A stretch of 64,000 bases of DNA from Rhizobium sp. (lineage in GTDB: Bacteria; Pseudomonadota; Gammaproteobacteria; Burkholderiales; Thiobacillaceae), in assembly GCA_019459285.1 (NCBI GenBank), contig JAIBEL010000065.1, positions 1-64,000 of the forward strand, read 5' to 3'. Shown here in pieces: positions 1 through 8,001 of the stretch; position 1 is the stretch's first letter, and every line of letters starts with the position of its first letter. Under the pieces are notes generated by a model. It had not been told where the DNA came from. It made no database searches and saw only the letters and a list, made by a program, of their open reading frames with translations. The translations under genes were made by a program, and so were the position numbers.

Positions 1-46
1 GGCGGGGGGTGGGGCCCCTTTCTGGGGTGGGTTGTGGGGCACGGCT

Positions 47-691
47 TTATTCCGCCCTTATCGCTGGCTTATCGGCTGGGGCTCTTTTGGCGTGGGGGGG
101 GGGGGGTTGGCGCCGGTGAAGCCGGGCGGTTATCACGACGATGGCGAGTGCCGCCAGCGAGAGCATCGTGGTCGGCAGGTCGAAGCCGGGCAGCGCCTGG
201 ATCAGCGCCGCCAGTTTTTCGTGGAAGTGGCGGCCTGAGATGGCCGGGTGCAGGCCGAAAAAGTCCTTCCACTCCCCGACCCAGATGATCACCGCGATGC
301 CGGTGGTGAAGCCGGTAATCACCGGCGTGGGGATGAAGCGGATGATGCCCCCCAGCTTGACCAGACCCATTGCCAGCAGGATGAGGCCGGCCATGAGGCT
401 GGCGACCTGCAGGCCGTCGATGCCGTATTTCGCGGTGATACCGGCCAGGATGACAATGAAGGCGCCGGTCGGTCCGCTGATGGACACCCGCGAACTGCCG
501 AACAGTGCGGCCAGCAGGCCGGCGACGATGCCGGTGTAGATGCCTTGCTCCGGGCGTGCGCCGCTGGCAATCGCGAAGGCCATGGCCAGCGGCAGGGCCA
601 CCACGCCGACCACCAGGCCGGCGCCGATGTTGCGCATGAGATGGCGCCGGTGGAACAACCCGGCCCGCCAGGACTCCAGCGCGGCGATCAC
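47..691 (-). CDS. SulP-family anion transporter, partial (C-terminal part lost at contig edge)
   Basis: This is the N-terminal part of a SulP (SLC26-like) membrane transporter, 214 residues in the open frame. It carries the family's opening hydrophobic segments, with a GSSRVSISGPTGAF stretch near residue 65 and a PTPVITGFTTG stretch near residue 121. Whole SulP proteins have about 500-600 residues, so the later helices and any STAS domain are missing. The start is GTG at 691, preceded by AGGAAC, eight bases after the carbonic-anhydrase stop, so it is the third gene of one unit. The frame closes in an implausible proline- and arginine-rich tail next to 13 consecutive G's at 94-106, so the true gene probably runs past base 1. 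The substrate (sulfate or bicarbonate) cannot be read from sequence; bicarbonate is inferred from the neighbour. Confidence 0.8.
   Translation of the reverse strand: MIAALESWRAGLFHRRHLMRNIGAGLVVGVVALPLAMAFAIASGARPEQGIYTGIVAGLLAALFGSSRVSISGPTGAFIVILAGITAKYGIDGLQVASLMAGLILLAMGLVKLGGIIRFIPTPVITGFTTGIAVIIWVGEWKDFFGLHPAISGRHFHEKLAALIQALPGFDLPTTMLSLAALAIVVITARLHRRQPPPPHAKRAPADKPAIRAE
94..106. other. Run of 13 G's in low-complexity contig-end sequence
   Basis: Bases 1-110 are unusually G-rich, with an uninterrupted G13. The SulP homology deteriorates here, which fits a poor-quality contig end rather than natural sequence. Confidence 0.6.
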
Positions 692-699
692 GTCAGTTC

Positions 700-1260
700 C
701 TAGAACTCATTGCGGATGCGCTTGTAGCCCTTGACCAGTTCATGGTTGGCCTGGGCCACACTTTCCGAGAAGTCGGCGGCCTGCGGCGATACGCGTTCGA
801 TCGTCGCCAAGTCGGCATCGGAGTGGATGTTGGCGGTGGAGGGGATGTAGAAGCCGGGCGGCACGGTGCAGCCTTCCACCACCGAGTTGTGGCGGACGAC
901 CGAGCCGTCGGACACGATACAGTTGAACAGCACCGAGTTGAAGCCGACGAAAACGTTATCGCCCACGGTGCAGGGGCCATGCACGATCGAACGGTGCGCG
1001 ATGGAGGTGCTTCGGCCGATGGTGACGCCGCCGCCCGCCTTGCAGTGGATGACCACGCCGTCCTGGATATTGGAATGGGCGCCGATGACGATGGGCTCCA
1101 TCTCGCCGTTGTCGTCCACCTCGTCGGCGCGGATCACCGCATAGGGCCCGATGAACACGTTTTCTTCTACGATGATCTTGCCGCACAGGATGGCGGTGGG
1201 ATCGACAAACGCGGTGTCATGTACGACGGGCAAATGTCCGGACGGGTTTCTGCGGATCAT
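700..1260 (-). CDS. Gamma-class carbonic anhydrase (CcmM/CaiE-like hexapeptide protein)
   Basis: A predicted 186-residue left-handed beta-helix protein that would interconvert CO2 and bicarbonate in the cytoplasm. Hexapeptide-type repeats run from about residue 22 to 130. His72 (VVIHCKAG), His89 and His94 (IAHRSIVHGP) are spaced as the zinc-binding histidines of gamma carbonic anhydrases. The start at 1260 is chosen because its ATGA overlaps the stop of the upstream SulP gene, which indicates translational coupling; a longer frame upstream would only duplicate SulP sequence. Lying between two SulP transporters suggests a role in inorganic-carbon uptake or retention. Activity is inferred, because many relatives (CaiE, PaaY) have other or unknown roles. 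Confidence 0.85.
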   Translation of the reverse strand: MIRRNPSGHLPVVHDTAFVDPTAILCGKIIVEENVFIGPYAVIRADEVDDNGEMEPIVIGAHSNIQDGVVIHCKAGGGVTIGRSTSIAHRSIVHGPCTVGDNVFVGFNSVLFNCIVSDGSVVRHNSVVEGCTVPPGFYIPSTANIHSDADLATIERVSPQAADFSESVAQANHELVKGYKRIRNEF

Positions 1261-3059
1261 GATGGGCGGGGTTCTCCGTTGGGTAGGCGTTGATGACAGA
1301 TGGGGAAGGCGCGTATGGTGCAATTCCGGCAAATCTCGTTGTCGAGCTTCGGATACAGGATCTCGGCAGGGCGGGTTTTGGCCGGGAAAAGATTTTCTTC
1401 ACCGACGTCGTCCATGAAATGGCCGCGTTTCAGCGTGTCGGCCAGGCTGTTCTTCATGCGGTAGAAAGACAGGGTCCCGCCCATTTTCCGCCGCTGGCGG
1501 GCGGCTTCGGCCAGGAACTCGGCTCCGGCCAGATCGACGAAGTTGATGCCGCTGGCCATGACGACCAGATGCTTGCGCTCGGGTTCCGATTCTTCGATTT
1601 CCTGCAATTGCTGCTGCAGGTGGGCGACTGCGCCGAAGAAGATCGAGCCATTGATCCGCATCATTTTCATCTGCGGACACTCCGGCCGGCCATCGAGGGG
1701 CGTGTAGTGGTAGCTTGCCGGATCGGGATCGGGTAGCACGGGTTCGAGCGCGGGGCGCGAGGTGCGATACAGGTAGAACACCAGCGACAGGGCGATGCCG
1801 AAGAAGATGCCTTTTTCCAGATCGATCAGTGTACCGATGAGCGTCACCCACAGGACGATGGTTTCCTGCCGGCTGATCTTGGGCAGCAGGCTGATATGGT
1901 GGAAGTCGATCAGGCTCCAGGCCACCAGAAACAGGATCCCGGCCATGGCCGCATCGGGCAGGTAGGCAGCCAGCGGCGCAACCAGCAACAGGATGATCAG
2001 CAGGAATACCGACGCGAACACGGCGGCCAGGGGCGTGCGCGCGCCTGCCGCGTAATTGACCCCGCTGCGGTTGAACGATCCGCTGGCCGCGTAGCTGGAG
2101 AAGAAGCTGCCGATCACGTTGGACAGGCCTTGGCCGACGAATTCCTGGTTGCCGTCGATGTGTTGCCCGGATTTGGTGGCGACGGCACGCGAGATGGATA
2201 CTGCTTCCGTCAGGGCCAGCATGGTGATGATCAGGGACGGGAACAGCATCTGGTTCAGCGAACCAAAGGAGAAGTCGGGCGACGACAGCGGCGGCAGGCC
2301 GGACGGCAGGGCGCCGACCGTTTTGATGTGGGTGACGTCCACGCCGTAGCGCGCGTTCAAGAACAGCGCCGCAAAACTGCCGACCAGCATGGCGGCGATC
2401 ATGTAGGGAAACTTGGGCATGAAGCGCTTGACCAGGATGCCCGAGGCAAGCGTGATGACGGATACCGCTGTGACGTATGGGTTGATGTCCTGAAGGTGCT
2501 GGACGAACAAGGACAGGATCTCAAAGAACGGCGTGCCGCGCGGGATGCTGACCCCAAAGAAATTCTTGATCTGGCTGCCTGCGATGAGCATGGCCGCGCC
2601 GGCGGTAAAGCCGATCACGACCGTATGGGAAATGAAGTTGACGAGCACGCCCATGCGCGCCAGGCCAAGAATGAGCTGGAATACCCCGGTCAGGAAGGTC
2701 AGGGTCAGCACCAGGCTGATGAATTCGGGTGTGCCAGGATGGGCAAACGGGCTGACCGACGCAAACACGGCGATCGAAATGGCGGTGGTAGGCCCGGACA
2801 CGAGATGCCATGACGAGCCGAACAGCGCGGCGATAATGGCCGGCATCATCGCCGCGTAAAGGCCGTATTCGGGCGGCATGCCGGCAATGGTGGCGAAGGC
2901 CACGCCCTGGGGCAGCACGATCAGGGCGCCTGTCAGCCCCGCCATCGCATCGTCGCGGGTCGTACTGCCGTTGACCGAAGGCCACCAGCGGAGAAAGGGG
3001 AGCATCCTGTAAACCCAGAGAGGACAGACGAGGGCGAGTTTGGAAAGAGTTTTTTGCAT
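1257..3059 (-). CDS. SulP-family transporter with C-terminal STAS domain
   Basis: A 600-residue inner-membrane transporter. Residues about 35-440 carry the SulP membrane core (FGSSWHLVSGPTTAIS; NFISHTVVIGFTAGAAMLIAG), and a STAS domain follows at about 455-560. The C-terminal tail has Cys577, Cys580 and Cys588 (CxxC-x7-C followed by His), not a usual SulP feature. The gene opens a minus-strand unit with the carbonic anhydrase (4-base overlap) and a second SulP gene. SulP proteins move sulfate, bicarbonate or other anions. Pairing with carbonic anhydrase favours bicarbonate, but in a sulfur oxidiser sulfate remains possible. Confidence 0.88.
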   Translation of the reverse strand: MQKTLSKLALVCPLWVYRMLPFLRWWPSVNGSTTRDDAMAGLTGALIVLPQGVAFATIAGMPPEYGLYAAMMPAIIAALFGSSWHLVSGPTTAISIAVFASVSPFAHPGTPEFISLVLTLTFLTGVFQLILGLARMGVLVNFISHTVVIGFTAGAAMLIAGSQIKNFFGVSIPRGTPFFEILSLFVQHLQDINPYVTAVSVITLASGILVKRFMPKFPYMIAAMLVGSFAALFLNARYGVDVTHIKTVGALPSGLPPLSSPDFSFGSLNQMLFPSLIITMLALTEAVSISRAVATKSGQHIDGNQEFVGQGLSNVIGSFFSSYAASGSFNRSGVNYAAGARTPLAAVFASVFLLIILLLVAPLAAYLPDAAMAGILFLVAWSLIDFHHISLLPKISRQETIVLWVTLIGTLIDLEKGIFFGIALSLVFYLYRTSRPALEPVLPDPDPASYHYTPLDGRPECPQMKMMRINGSIFFGAVAHLQQQLQEIEESEPERKHLVVMASGINFVDLAGAEFLAEAARQRRKMGGTLSFYRMKNSLADTLKRGHFMDDVGEENLFPAKTRPAEILYPKLDNEICRNCTIRAFPICHQRLPNGEPRPS

Positions 3060-3400
3060 AGTGGGCGCATTTTAAAGCATTAGGCGGGTATGACACAGCG
3101 GTTTTGGCATTTCAGGACGCATGCAGGGCTAACCGGAGGCTTGCGTACGCATTGCCGGGGAGGCCGCGGCCATGCTGCCCTTTTGCCCGGTGCCGGCGGG
3201 ATGCGACCGGCTTTCGACCGCTCGCGTTGATGTCCTTTGTTGATCCGGACACCGACCGTGAAAAGCCATGTAAGCCGCGATGCGGCCCGCCCGCGTAGGG
3301 CTGCTTACTTGAGCGGTGAACCGATTCTGATTGCGAACCTGGTCAGTTGACGTATAAAAAAGAAGTTAACTGTGCAATCACAACCATCAGGAGACAGAAA
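3060..3400. other. Intergenic region between SulP unit and sqr
   Basis: A divergent 341-base spacer. Nothing in it looks like a conserved protein; the short open frames have no recognisable features. It should hold the SulP promoter, for which I see only an AT-rich TTTAAAAT-type block near 3070, and the sqr promoter at its right end. Confidence 0.5.
3331..3358 (+). promoter_or_regulatory. Candidate sigma-70 promoter of sqr
   Basis: TTGCGA at 3331-3336 and TATAAA at 3353-3358 are separated by 16 bases, about 40 bases before the sqr start. Both boxes are close to consensus. This is inferred from sequence only. Confidence 0.45.
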
Positions 3401-4672
3401 ATGGCCCACATCGTAATTTTGGGAGCCGGTATAGGCGGGATGCCGATGGCGTTCGAGATGCGGGAGAATGCGCGCGCCGAAGACCGCGTCACCGTCGTTT
3501 CCAACACCCCCACCTTCCACTTCGTTCCCTCCAACCCCTGGGTGGCGGTCAACTGGCGTACCCGTGCGGACATCGAGCTGCCGATCGAACCCATCCTCAG
3601 CAAAAAGAAGATCGACTTCATCCCCGTCGCCGCGAAGCGCGTTCATCCTGCCGAGAACCGCATCGAACTCGAAGACGGCCGCAGCATCGACTACGACTAC
3701 CTCGTCATCGCCACCGGTCCCAAACTGGCTTTCGACGAGATCGAGGGGCTGGGCCCCAACGGCCACACCCAGTCCGTTTGCCACGTCGACCACGCCGTCA
3801 CCTCCAACGACAACTGGCAGGCCTTCGTCAAAGACCCCGGCCCCATCGTCGTCGGTGCCGTACAGGGCGCCTCGTGCTACGGTCCCGCCTACGAATTCGC
3901 CATGATCATGGAAACCGACCTGCGCCGCCGCAAGCTGCGCGACAAGGTACCCATCACCTTCGTCACCGCCGAACCCTACATCGGTCATCTCGGCCTCGGC
4001 GGCGTAGGCGACTCCAAGGGCATGATCGAATCGGCCTTCCGCGACAAGCATGTCAAATGGATCTGCAACGCCAAGGTCACCAAGGTCGAAGCCGGCAAGA
4101 TGTTTGTCACCGAAGTGAACGAGGACGGCAGCGAGAAGAAACAGCACGAGCTGCCGTTCAAGTACTCCATGATGCTGCCCGCCTTCAAGGGCGTGGATGC
4201 CGTCCTCGGCATCGAAGGATTGACCAACCCGCGCGGCTTCATCCTGATCGATCCATACCAGCGCAACCCCACCTTCAAGAACGTCTTCTCCGTCGGCGTA
4301 TGCGTCGCCATTCCCCCGGTCGAAGCCACGCCGCTGCCGGTCGGCGTGCCCAAGACCGGCTATATGATCGAATCCATGGTGACGGCCACCGCGCACAACA
4401 TCCGCTCGCTGCTGGACGGCAAGGAACCTGCCGAGAAAGCCACCTGGAACGCAGTCTGCCTGGCCGACTTCGGCGACACCGGCATTGCGTTCGTGGCGCT
4501 GCCGCAGATTCCGCCGCGCAACGTCAACTGGTTCTCCGAAGGCAAGTGGGTGCACCTGGCCAAGATTGCGTTCGAGAAGTATTTCCTGCGCAAGATCAAG
4601 AAGGGAAATGTCGGGCCCTTCTACGAAAACCTCACGCTGCGCGCGCTGGGAATTTCGAAACTCAAGGAGTGA
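3401..4672 (+). CDS. sqr: Sulfide:quinone oxidoreductase
   Basis: A 423-residue FAD-dependent disulfide oxidoreductase that oxidises sulfide to polysulfide or sulfur and passes electrons to the quinone pool at the inner membrane. The N-terminal dinucleotide-binding motif is GAGIGG (residues 8-13), and a second ATGP motif lies near 104. Cys127, Cys159 and Cys353 are placed like the three cysteines essential in characterised SQRs; Cys222 and Cys301 are additional. The C-terminal LRKIKKGNVGPFYE region suits the amphipathic membrane anchor. ATG at 3401 is chosen because AGGAG lies just upstream; an upstream in-frame start lacks this. It stands alone, without soxF or fccA. Flavocytochrome c sulfide dehydrogenase is the main alternative but is less likely without a signal peptide. 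Confidence 0.92.
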   Translation: MAHIVILGAGIGGMPMAFEMRENARAEDRVTVVSNTPTFHFVPSNPWVAVNWRTRADIELPIEPILSKKKIDFIPVAAKRVHPAENRIELEDGRSIDYDYLVIATGPKLAFDEIEGLGPNGHTQSVCHVDHAVTSNDNWQAFVKDPGPIVVGAVQGASCYGPAYEFAMIMETDLRRRKLRDKVPITFVTAEPYIGHLGLGGVGDSKGMIESAFRDKHVKWICNAKVTKVEAGKMFVTEVNEDGSEKKQHELPFKYSMMLPAFKGVDAVLGIEGLTNPRGFILIDPYQRNPTFKNVFSVGVCVAIPPVEATPLPVGVPKTGYMIESMVTATAHNIRSLLDGKEPAEKATWNAVCLADFGDTGIAFVALPQIPPRNVNWFSEGKWVHLAKIAFEKYFLRKIKKGNVGPFYENLTLRALGISKLKE

Positions 4673-4697
4673 GACGAACGCCCCACTCGGCGGCGCG

Positions 4698-5126
4698 TCA
4701 GATTGATGTGTCGTCGCGGGGTTTTCTGTCCCCGGGGTGAAGCGCGATCACAGGGGCGGGCGCATCCGGTTTTTGGCGCTCGGCGAGCAGCAGCAGGGCC
4801 TGATGGAATTCTCCCGGGAGGCGTTTCATGGTTTCCGCCGCCGGGGGAAGGTAATGCACTACCTCGAACGGCACGCGCTCGTCCAGCGATGCGCGCGCCT
4901 GGGGATGGAAGTGTTGCCAGGCCAGTTCGACCCAGGCCTTGTTCTGGCTGTCGACGAAAATGAACTCCTCCGCATCCAGCACTGCCATGTACTGCAGGCT
5001 GCGAATTGGCACGAATAGACATTTTCCGGCCCGTGCCAGCAGAGTGTGCGCAAGATTGTAGGTGGCGGCGGGAAGAAATGCCGGCAAGCGCGCGATTTCC
5101 TGTTCACGATAAAAACGTTCGTCCAT
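4698..5126 (-). CDS. Conserved hypothetical protein
   Basis: A 142-residue soluble protein with no signal peptide or membrane segment. It ends 25 bases from the convergent sqr stop. The composition is that of a real gene: a hydrophobic core (LFVPIRSLQYMAVLDAEEF), an aromatic region (WVELAWQHFHPQ) and an acidic-basic C-terminus. I do not recognise the family. Proximity to sqr and thioredoxin hints at a sulfur or redox setting, but nothing in the residues shows it. Confidence 0.65.
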   Translation of the reverse strand: MDERFYREQEIARLPAFLPAATYNLAHTLLARAGKCLFVPIRSLQYMAVLDAEEFIFVDSQNKAWVELAWQHFHPQARASLDERVPFEVVHYLPPAAETMKRLPGEFHQALLLLAERQKPDAPAPVIALHPGDRKPRDDTSI

Positions 5127-5228
5127 GGCGTTACGTTAGCAGTCCGGCTCCCGGTTGGTTAAGCATTTTTTGCTCACGTGCCTGTGTGCGGGCGAGGCGT
5201 GACGCGTGTCTGCGGGAATCATGCGCCC

Positions 5229-5256
5229 TTGAGGCAAAATAGGGATCAGATATTCT
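5229..5256 (+). promoter_or_regulatory. Candidate sigma-70 promoter of the thioredoxin gene
   Basis: TTGAGG (5229-5234), a 16-base gap and TATTCT (5251-5256) lie 14 bases before the thioredoxin ATG. The boxes are moderate matches and the leader would be very short. Confidence 0.3.
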
Positions 5257-5269
5257 GACCGCAATCACC

Positions 5270-5641
5270 ATGAACGATTCCACTCCTGCCCGCGGCCCGG
5301 GCCTGATTTTCGATACCCATCTGGAGCATTTCGATCACGACGTGATCGAAGCCTCGCATACGCTTCCCATCCTGGTCGATTTCTGGGCCGACTGGTGCCC
5401 GCCTTGCCGTGCGCTGACACCCGTGCTCGAGCGTGTCGTCGCACAGCACGCCGGCAAGATCCACATGGCCAAGGTCGAAGTCGACGAAGGCGCCAACATG
5501 AAGCTTGCCGGACGCTATGCCTTGCGCGGTTTTCCCACCGTCCTGCTGTTCGTCAAGGGCGAGATCGTCGGGCGTTTCTCCAGTGCCCATCCCGAGCACT
5601 GGGTGCGCGAATTCATCGCCGAGCACACCGATATTGAGTGA
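5270..5641 (+). CDS. Thioredoxin-like protein with a CPPC active site
   Basis: A 123-residue single-domain thioredoxin fold without signal peptide, so cytoplasmic. The active site is WCPPC (residues 42-46) instead of the classical WCGPC. The cis-proline loop (GFPTVLLF) and the FWADWCPPCR context are intact. CPPC variants occur in thioredoxin-2-like and thiosulfate/sulfite-related thioredoxins and alter redox potential. The last codons overlap the start of the next gene, so the two are probably co-expressed. It reduces protein disulfides or serves as sulfur carrier; which of these is unknown. Confidence 0.85.
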   Translation: MNDSTPARGPGLIFDTHLEHFDHDVIEASHTLPILVDFWADWCPPCRALTPVLERVVAQHAGKIHMAKVEVDEGANMKLAGRYALRGFPTVLLFVKGEIVGRFSSAHPEHWVREFIAEHTDIE

Positions 5642-6104
5642 CACACGCATCGTGCTCGACACCAATGTGGTGCTCGATCTGTTGCATTATGACGATGCGG
5701 CGGCGCGTCCCCTGCTGCATGCGCTGGAAGCGGGGCGCATACGCTGCGTGGTGACGAGCGCCACGCTCAACGAGTGGCGGCGCGTACTGGCGTATCCGGC
5801 GTTTGGGCTGGATTCGGCGCGCCAGGCGGCGCTGTACGCGCGCTATCAAGCCCTGGCCGTATTGGAGCCGGCAGCTATCGTTGCAGACCTGCCGCTTTGT
5901 CGTGATGCAGACGACCAGAAGTTCATCGAGTTGGCCGCCACAGCCCATGCGCAAGGACTGGTCAGCAAGGATCGCGCGGTGCTCCGCTTGCGGCGCCGCT
6001 GTGCGGCGCGTTTTCGGATCATGCTCCCCGCGGAAGCGGTGTGCTGGTTGACGGATGCGCTTAATCGCCCTGCGGCCGAAACCGCTGTCGCGCCGCTTCG
6101 CTGA
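5634..6104 (+). CDS. PIN-domain protein, putative toxin-type ribonuclease
   Basis: A 156-residue PIN-domain (COG1569-like) protein. The acidic residues that would bind metal are visible: Asp9 in VLDTNVVLD, the Asp-rich CRDADDQKF stretch near residue 90 and LVSKDRAV near 110. No ATG is available at the domain start; I chose TTG at 5634, which overlaps the thioredoxin stop by eight bases and suggests coupling. Many such proteins are toxins with an upstream antitoxin. None is present here, so this may be an orphan RNase or regulatory nuclease. The 3' end overlaps the convergent LysR gene by 44 bases, which is unusual but leaves both proteins complete. Confidence 0.75.
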   Translation: MSDTRIVLDTNVVLDLLHYDDAAARPLLHALEAGRIRCVVTSATLNEWRRVLAYPAFGLDSARQAALYARYQALAVLEPAAIVADLPLCRDADDQKFIELAATAHAQGLVSKDRAVLRLRRRCAARFRIMLPAEAVCWLTDALNRPAAETAVAPLR

Positions 6105-6963
6105 CCGCCAGTACGGCTGGATGACTCAGTCGCCGCTCCACCGAAATGGCAAAAAAACGTTCGCGTATCTCATGCGTCCGTCCCAGCTCGCTTACGTCGT
6201 ATTGCCGCATCACGTCCTGAACCGTCGTGAGCGGGACCGGGAACACGCCGGCACCCGCCTGACCGAAGGCGCTCATCAGTGCGCTGTCGTCGAATTCGCC
6301 GACGATGGTGGGCTGGATGCCCTTGCGTTCGAGCCAGCGCAACAGCGGCACGCGCAGTGCACTGTCTTCGCCCGGGATCAGGAGTGGCAGGCCGTGCAGG
6401 TTGGCGGGGAAGTCCGTTTCCAGCGTGTCGGCGATCGCGCGTGCGGCCAGAAAGGCGATGCCGCATTCGCCCAGCGGATGGCTGTAGCCCTTGATATCCA
6501 TCGTGGCGGGAAGGGGGCGGTCGGCCAGCACCATGTCGAGCCGGTGGATGGACAGGTCGGCGGCCAGTTGTTCCAGCCGGTCTTCCCGGCACACCAGTTT
6601 GACCGGCTCGGCCAAGGTGAGCGCGGGGGCCAGCAGCTGGTAGGCGATCGCCTTGGGAACGACGTCTGCGATGCCCACCCGGAACGGATGAGCGCGAGGC
6701 GCAAGACGGTTTTGCAGGGCGTCTTCCAGTTCGGCACCGACCTGGAAAATGTCGTCGGCGTAGACCAGCGCGGTGCGCCCGGCATCGGTCAGTTCCAGCC
6801 GTCGCCCGCTGCGCCGGAACAGCGCCACGCCCAGGCGTTCCTCGAAGGTGCTGATCTGCCCGGACAATGTCTGCGGCGTCAGATGCAGCTTCTCGGCGGC
6901 CCGGTTGAGTGCACCCGCCTTGGCGACGGTGCGGAAGTAGTACAGGTGCTTGTAATTGAGCAT
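6061..6963 (-). CDS. nhaR: LysR-family regulator of the NhaR type
   Basis: A 300-residue LysR-type transcription factor. The N-terminal winged helix (LNYKHLYYF, AAEKLHLTPQTLSGQI, LFRRSGRRLELTDAG) matches the NhaR subgroup, which in Escherichia coli activates nhaA in response to sodium. The effector domain follows from about residue 90. No Na+/H+ antiporter is nearby. The divergent neighbour is htpX, so here the target may be the membrane-stress cluster htpX-terC. The subgroup call is good; the physiological signal is inferred. Confidence 0.82.
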   Translation of the reverse strand: MLNYKHLYYFRTVAKAGALNRAAEKLHLTPQTLSGQISTFEERLGVALFRRSGRRLELTDAGRTALVYADDIFQVGAELEDALQNRLAPRAHPFRVGIADVVPKAIAYQLLAPALTLAEPVKLVCREDRLEQLAADLSIHRLDMVLADRPLPATMDIKGYSHPLGECGIAFLAARAIADTLETDFPANLHGLPLLIPGEDSALRVPLLRWLERKGIQPTIVGEFDDSALMSAFGQAGAGVFPVPLTTVQDVMRQYDVSELGRTHEIRERFFAISVERRLSHPAVLAVSEAARQRFRPQGD

Positions 6964-7100
6964 GGCGCCGAAATAGTTCGATAAAAACGAACAATAGCAT
7001 TATAAAAATCGAATTTTATTGTTATTGTCCAGTCTGTATTCTCTGCACGTATGTCGTGCAATGGTCCCGGCCGATCGGGCAGGGATGAAAGGAGAACACC

Positions 7101-7976
7101 ATGAAGCGTATTGTCTTATTCCTCGCCACCAACTTGGCGATCGTGCTGGTGCTGTCGTTCACCATGCGCATCCTGGGCGTCGAACCCTATCTCACCGCGA
7201 ACGGACTGAATCTGGGTTCGCTGCTGATCTTTGCCGCCGTGATGGGTTTTGGTGGTTCGTTCATCTCGTTGGCGATCTCCAAGTGGATGGCGAAGAAATC
7301 GATGGGCGTACGGGTGATCGAAACGCCGTCGAACTCGACCGAGTTCTGGCTCATGGAAACCATCCGAAAATACGCGGCGGACGCCGGCATCAAGATGCCG
7401 GAAGTCGGCATCTACGATGCGCCCGACGTCAACGCCTTTGCCACCGGCATGACCCGGAACAGCTCGCTGGTTGCCGTGTCCTCCGGTCTGCTGCAGCAGA
7501 TGACGCGGGAAGAAGCCGAGGCGGTGCTGGGGCATGAGATTGCGCACGTCGCCAACGGCGACATGGTGACGCTGGCGCTGATCCAGGGCGTGGTCAACAC
7601 CTTCGTGATGTTCCTGTCGCGCGTGATCGGCCATACGGTCGACCGCGTCGTGTTCAAGAACGAGGAAGGCCATGGACCTGCATTCTTCGTCACCATGATC
7701 GTGGCCGAACTGGTGCTGGGCATCCTCGCGTCGATCATCGTCATGTGGTTCTCGCGCCAGCGTGAATTCCGTGCCGACCGCGGTGGTGCTAGCCTGGCTG
7801 GCAAAGGTGCGATGATCGCCGCGCTGGAGCGTTTGGGTAGCCTGCATCCGCACCCGCTGCCCGACAAAATGGCGGCCTTCGGCATCGCCGGCGGCAGCCC
7901 GCAGGGCTGGAAGCGTCTGTTCATGACGCACCCGCCGTTGGAAGAGCGTATCGCTGCCCTGCGCGCGGTGCAGTAA
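7101..7976 (+). CDS. htpX: Membrane zinc protease HtpX
   Basis: A 291-residue inner-membrane M48 metalloprotease that degrades misfolded membrane proteins alongside FtsH. There are two N-terminal hydrophobic segments (residues about 5-25 and 37-58), the zinc motif HEIAH at 145-149, further membrane segments near 160 and 195, and the downstream Glu ligand in REFRAD. Length matches the family. AAAGGAG precedes the ATG. The next gene begins 25 bases downstream, suggesting an envelope-stress operon with the TerC gene. Confidence 0.95.
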   Translation: MKRIVLFLATNLAIVLVLSFTMRILGVEPYLTANGLNLGSLLIFAAVMGFGGSFISLAISKWMAKKSMGVRVIETPSNSTEFWLMETIRKYAADAGIKMPEVGIYDAPDVNAFATGMTRNSSLVAVSSGLLQQMTREEAEAVLGHEIAHVANGDMVTLALIQGVVNTFVMFLSRVIGHTVDRVVFKNEEGHGPAFFVTMIVAELVLGILASIIVMWFSRQREFRADRGGASLAGKGAMIAALERLGSLHPHPLPDKMAAFGIAGGSPQGWKRLFMTHPPLEERIAALRAVQ

Positions 7977-8001
7977 GCCTTAAACCGGATCGAGGAAGAA
8001 C

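Noticed and set aside
3104-3298. Open frame of 64 codons between the SulP unit and sqr
   Set aside because: Composition is arginine- and proline-rich, no ribosome-binding site, no recognisable domain; typical chance frame in GC-rich DNA.
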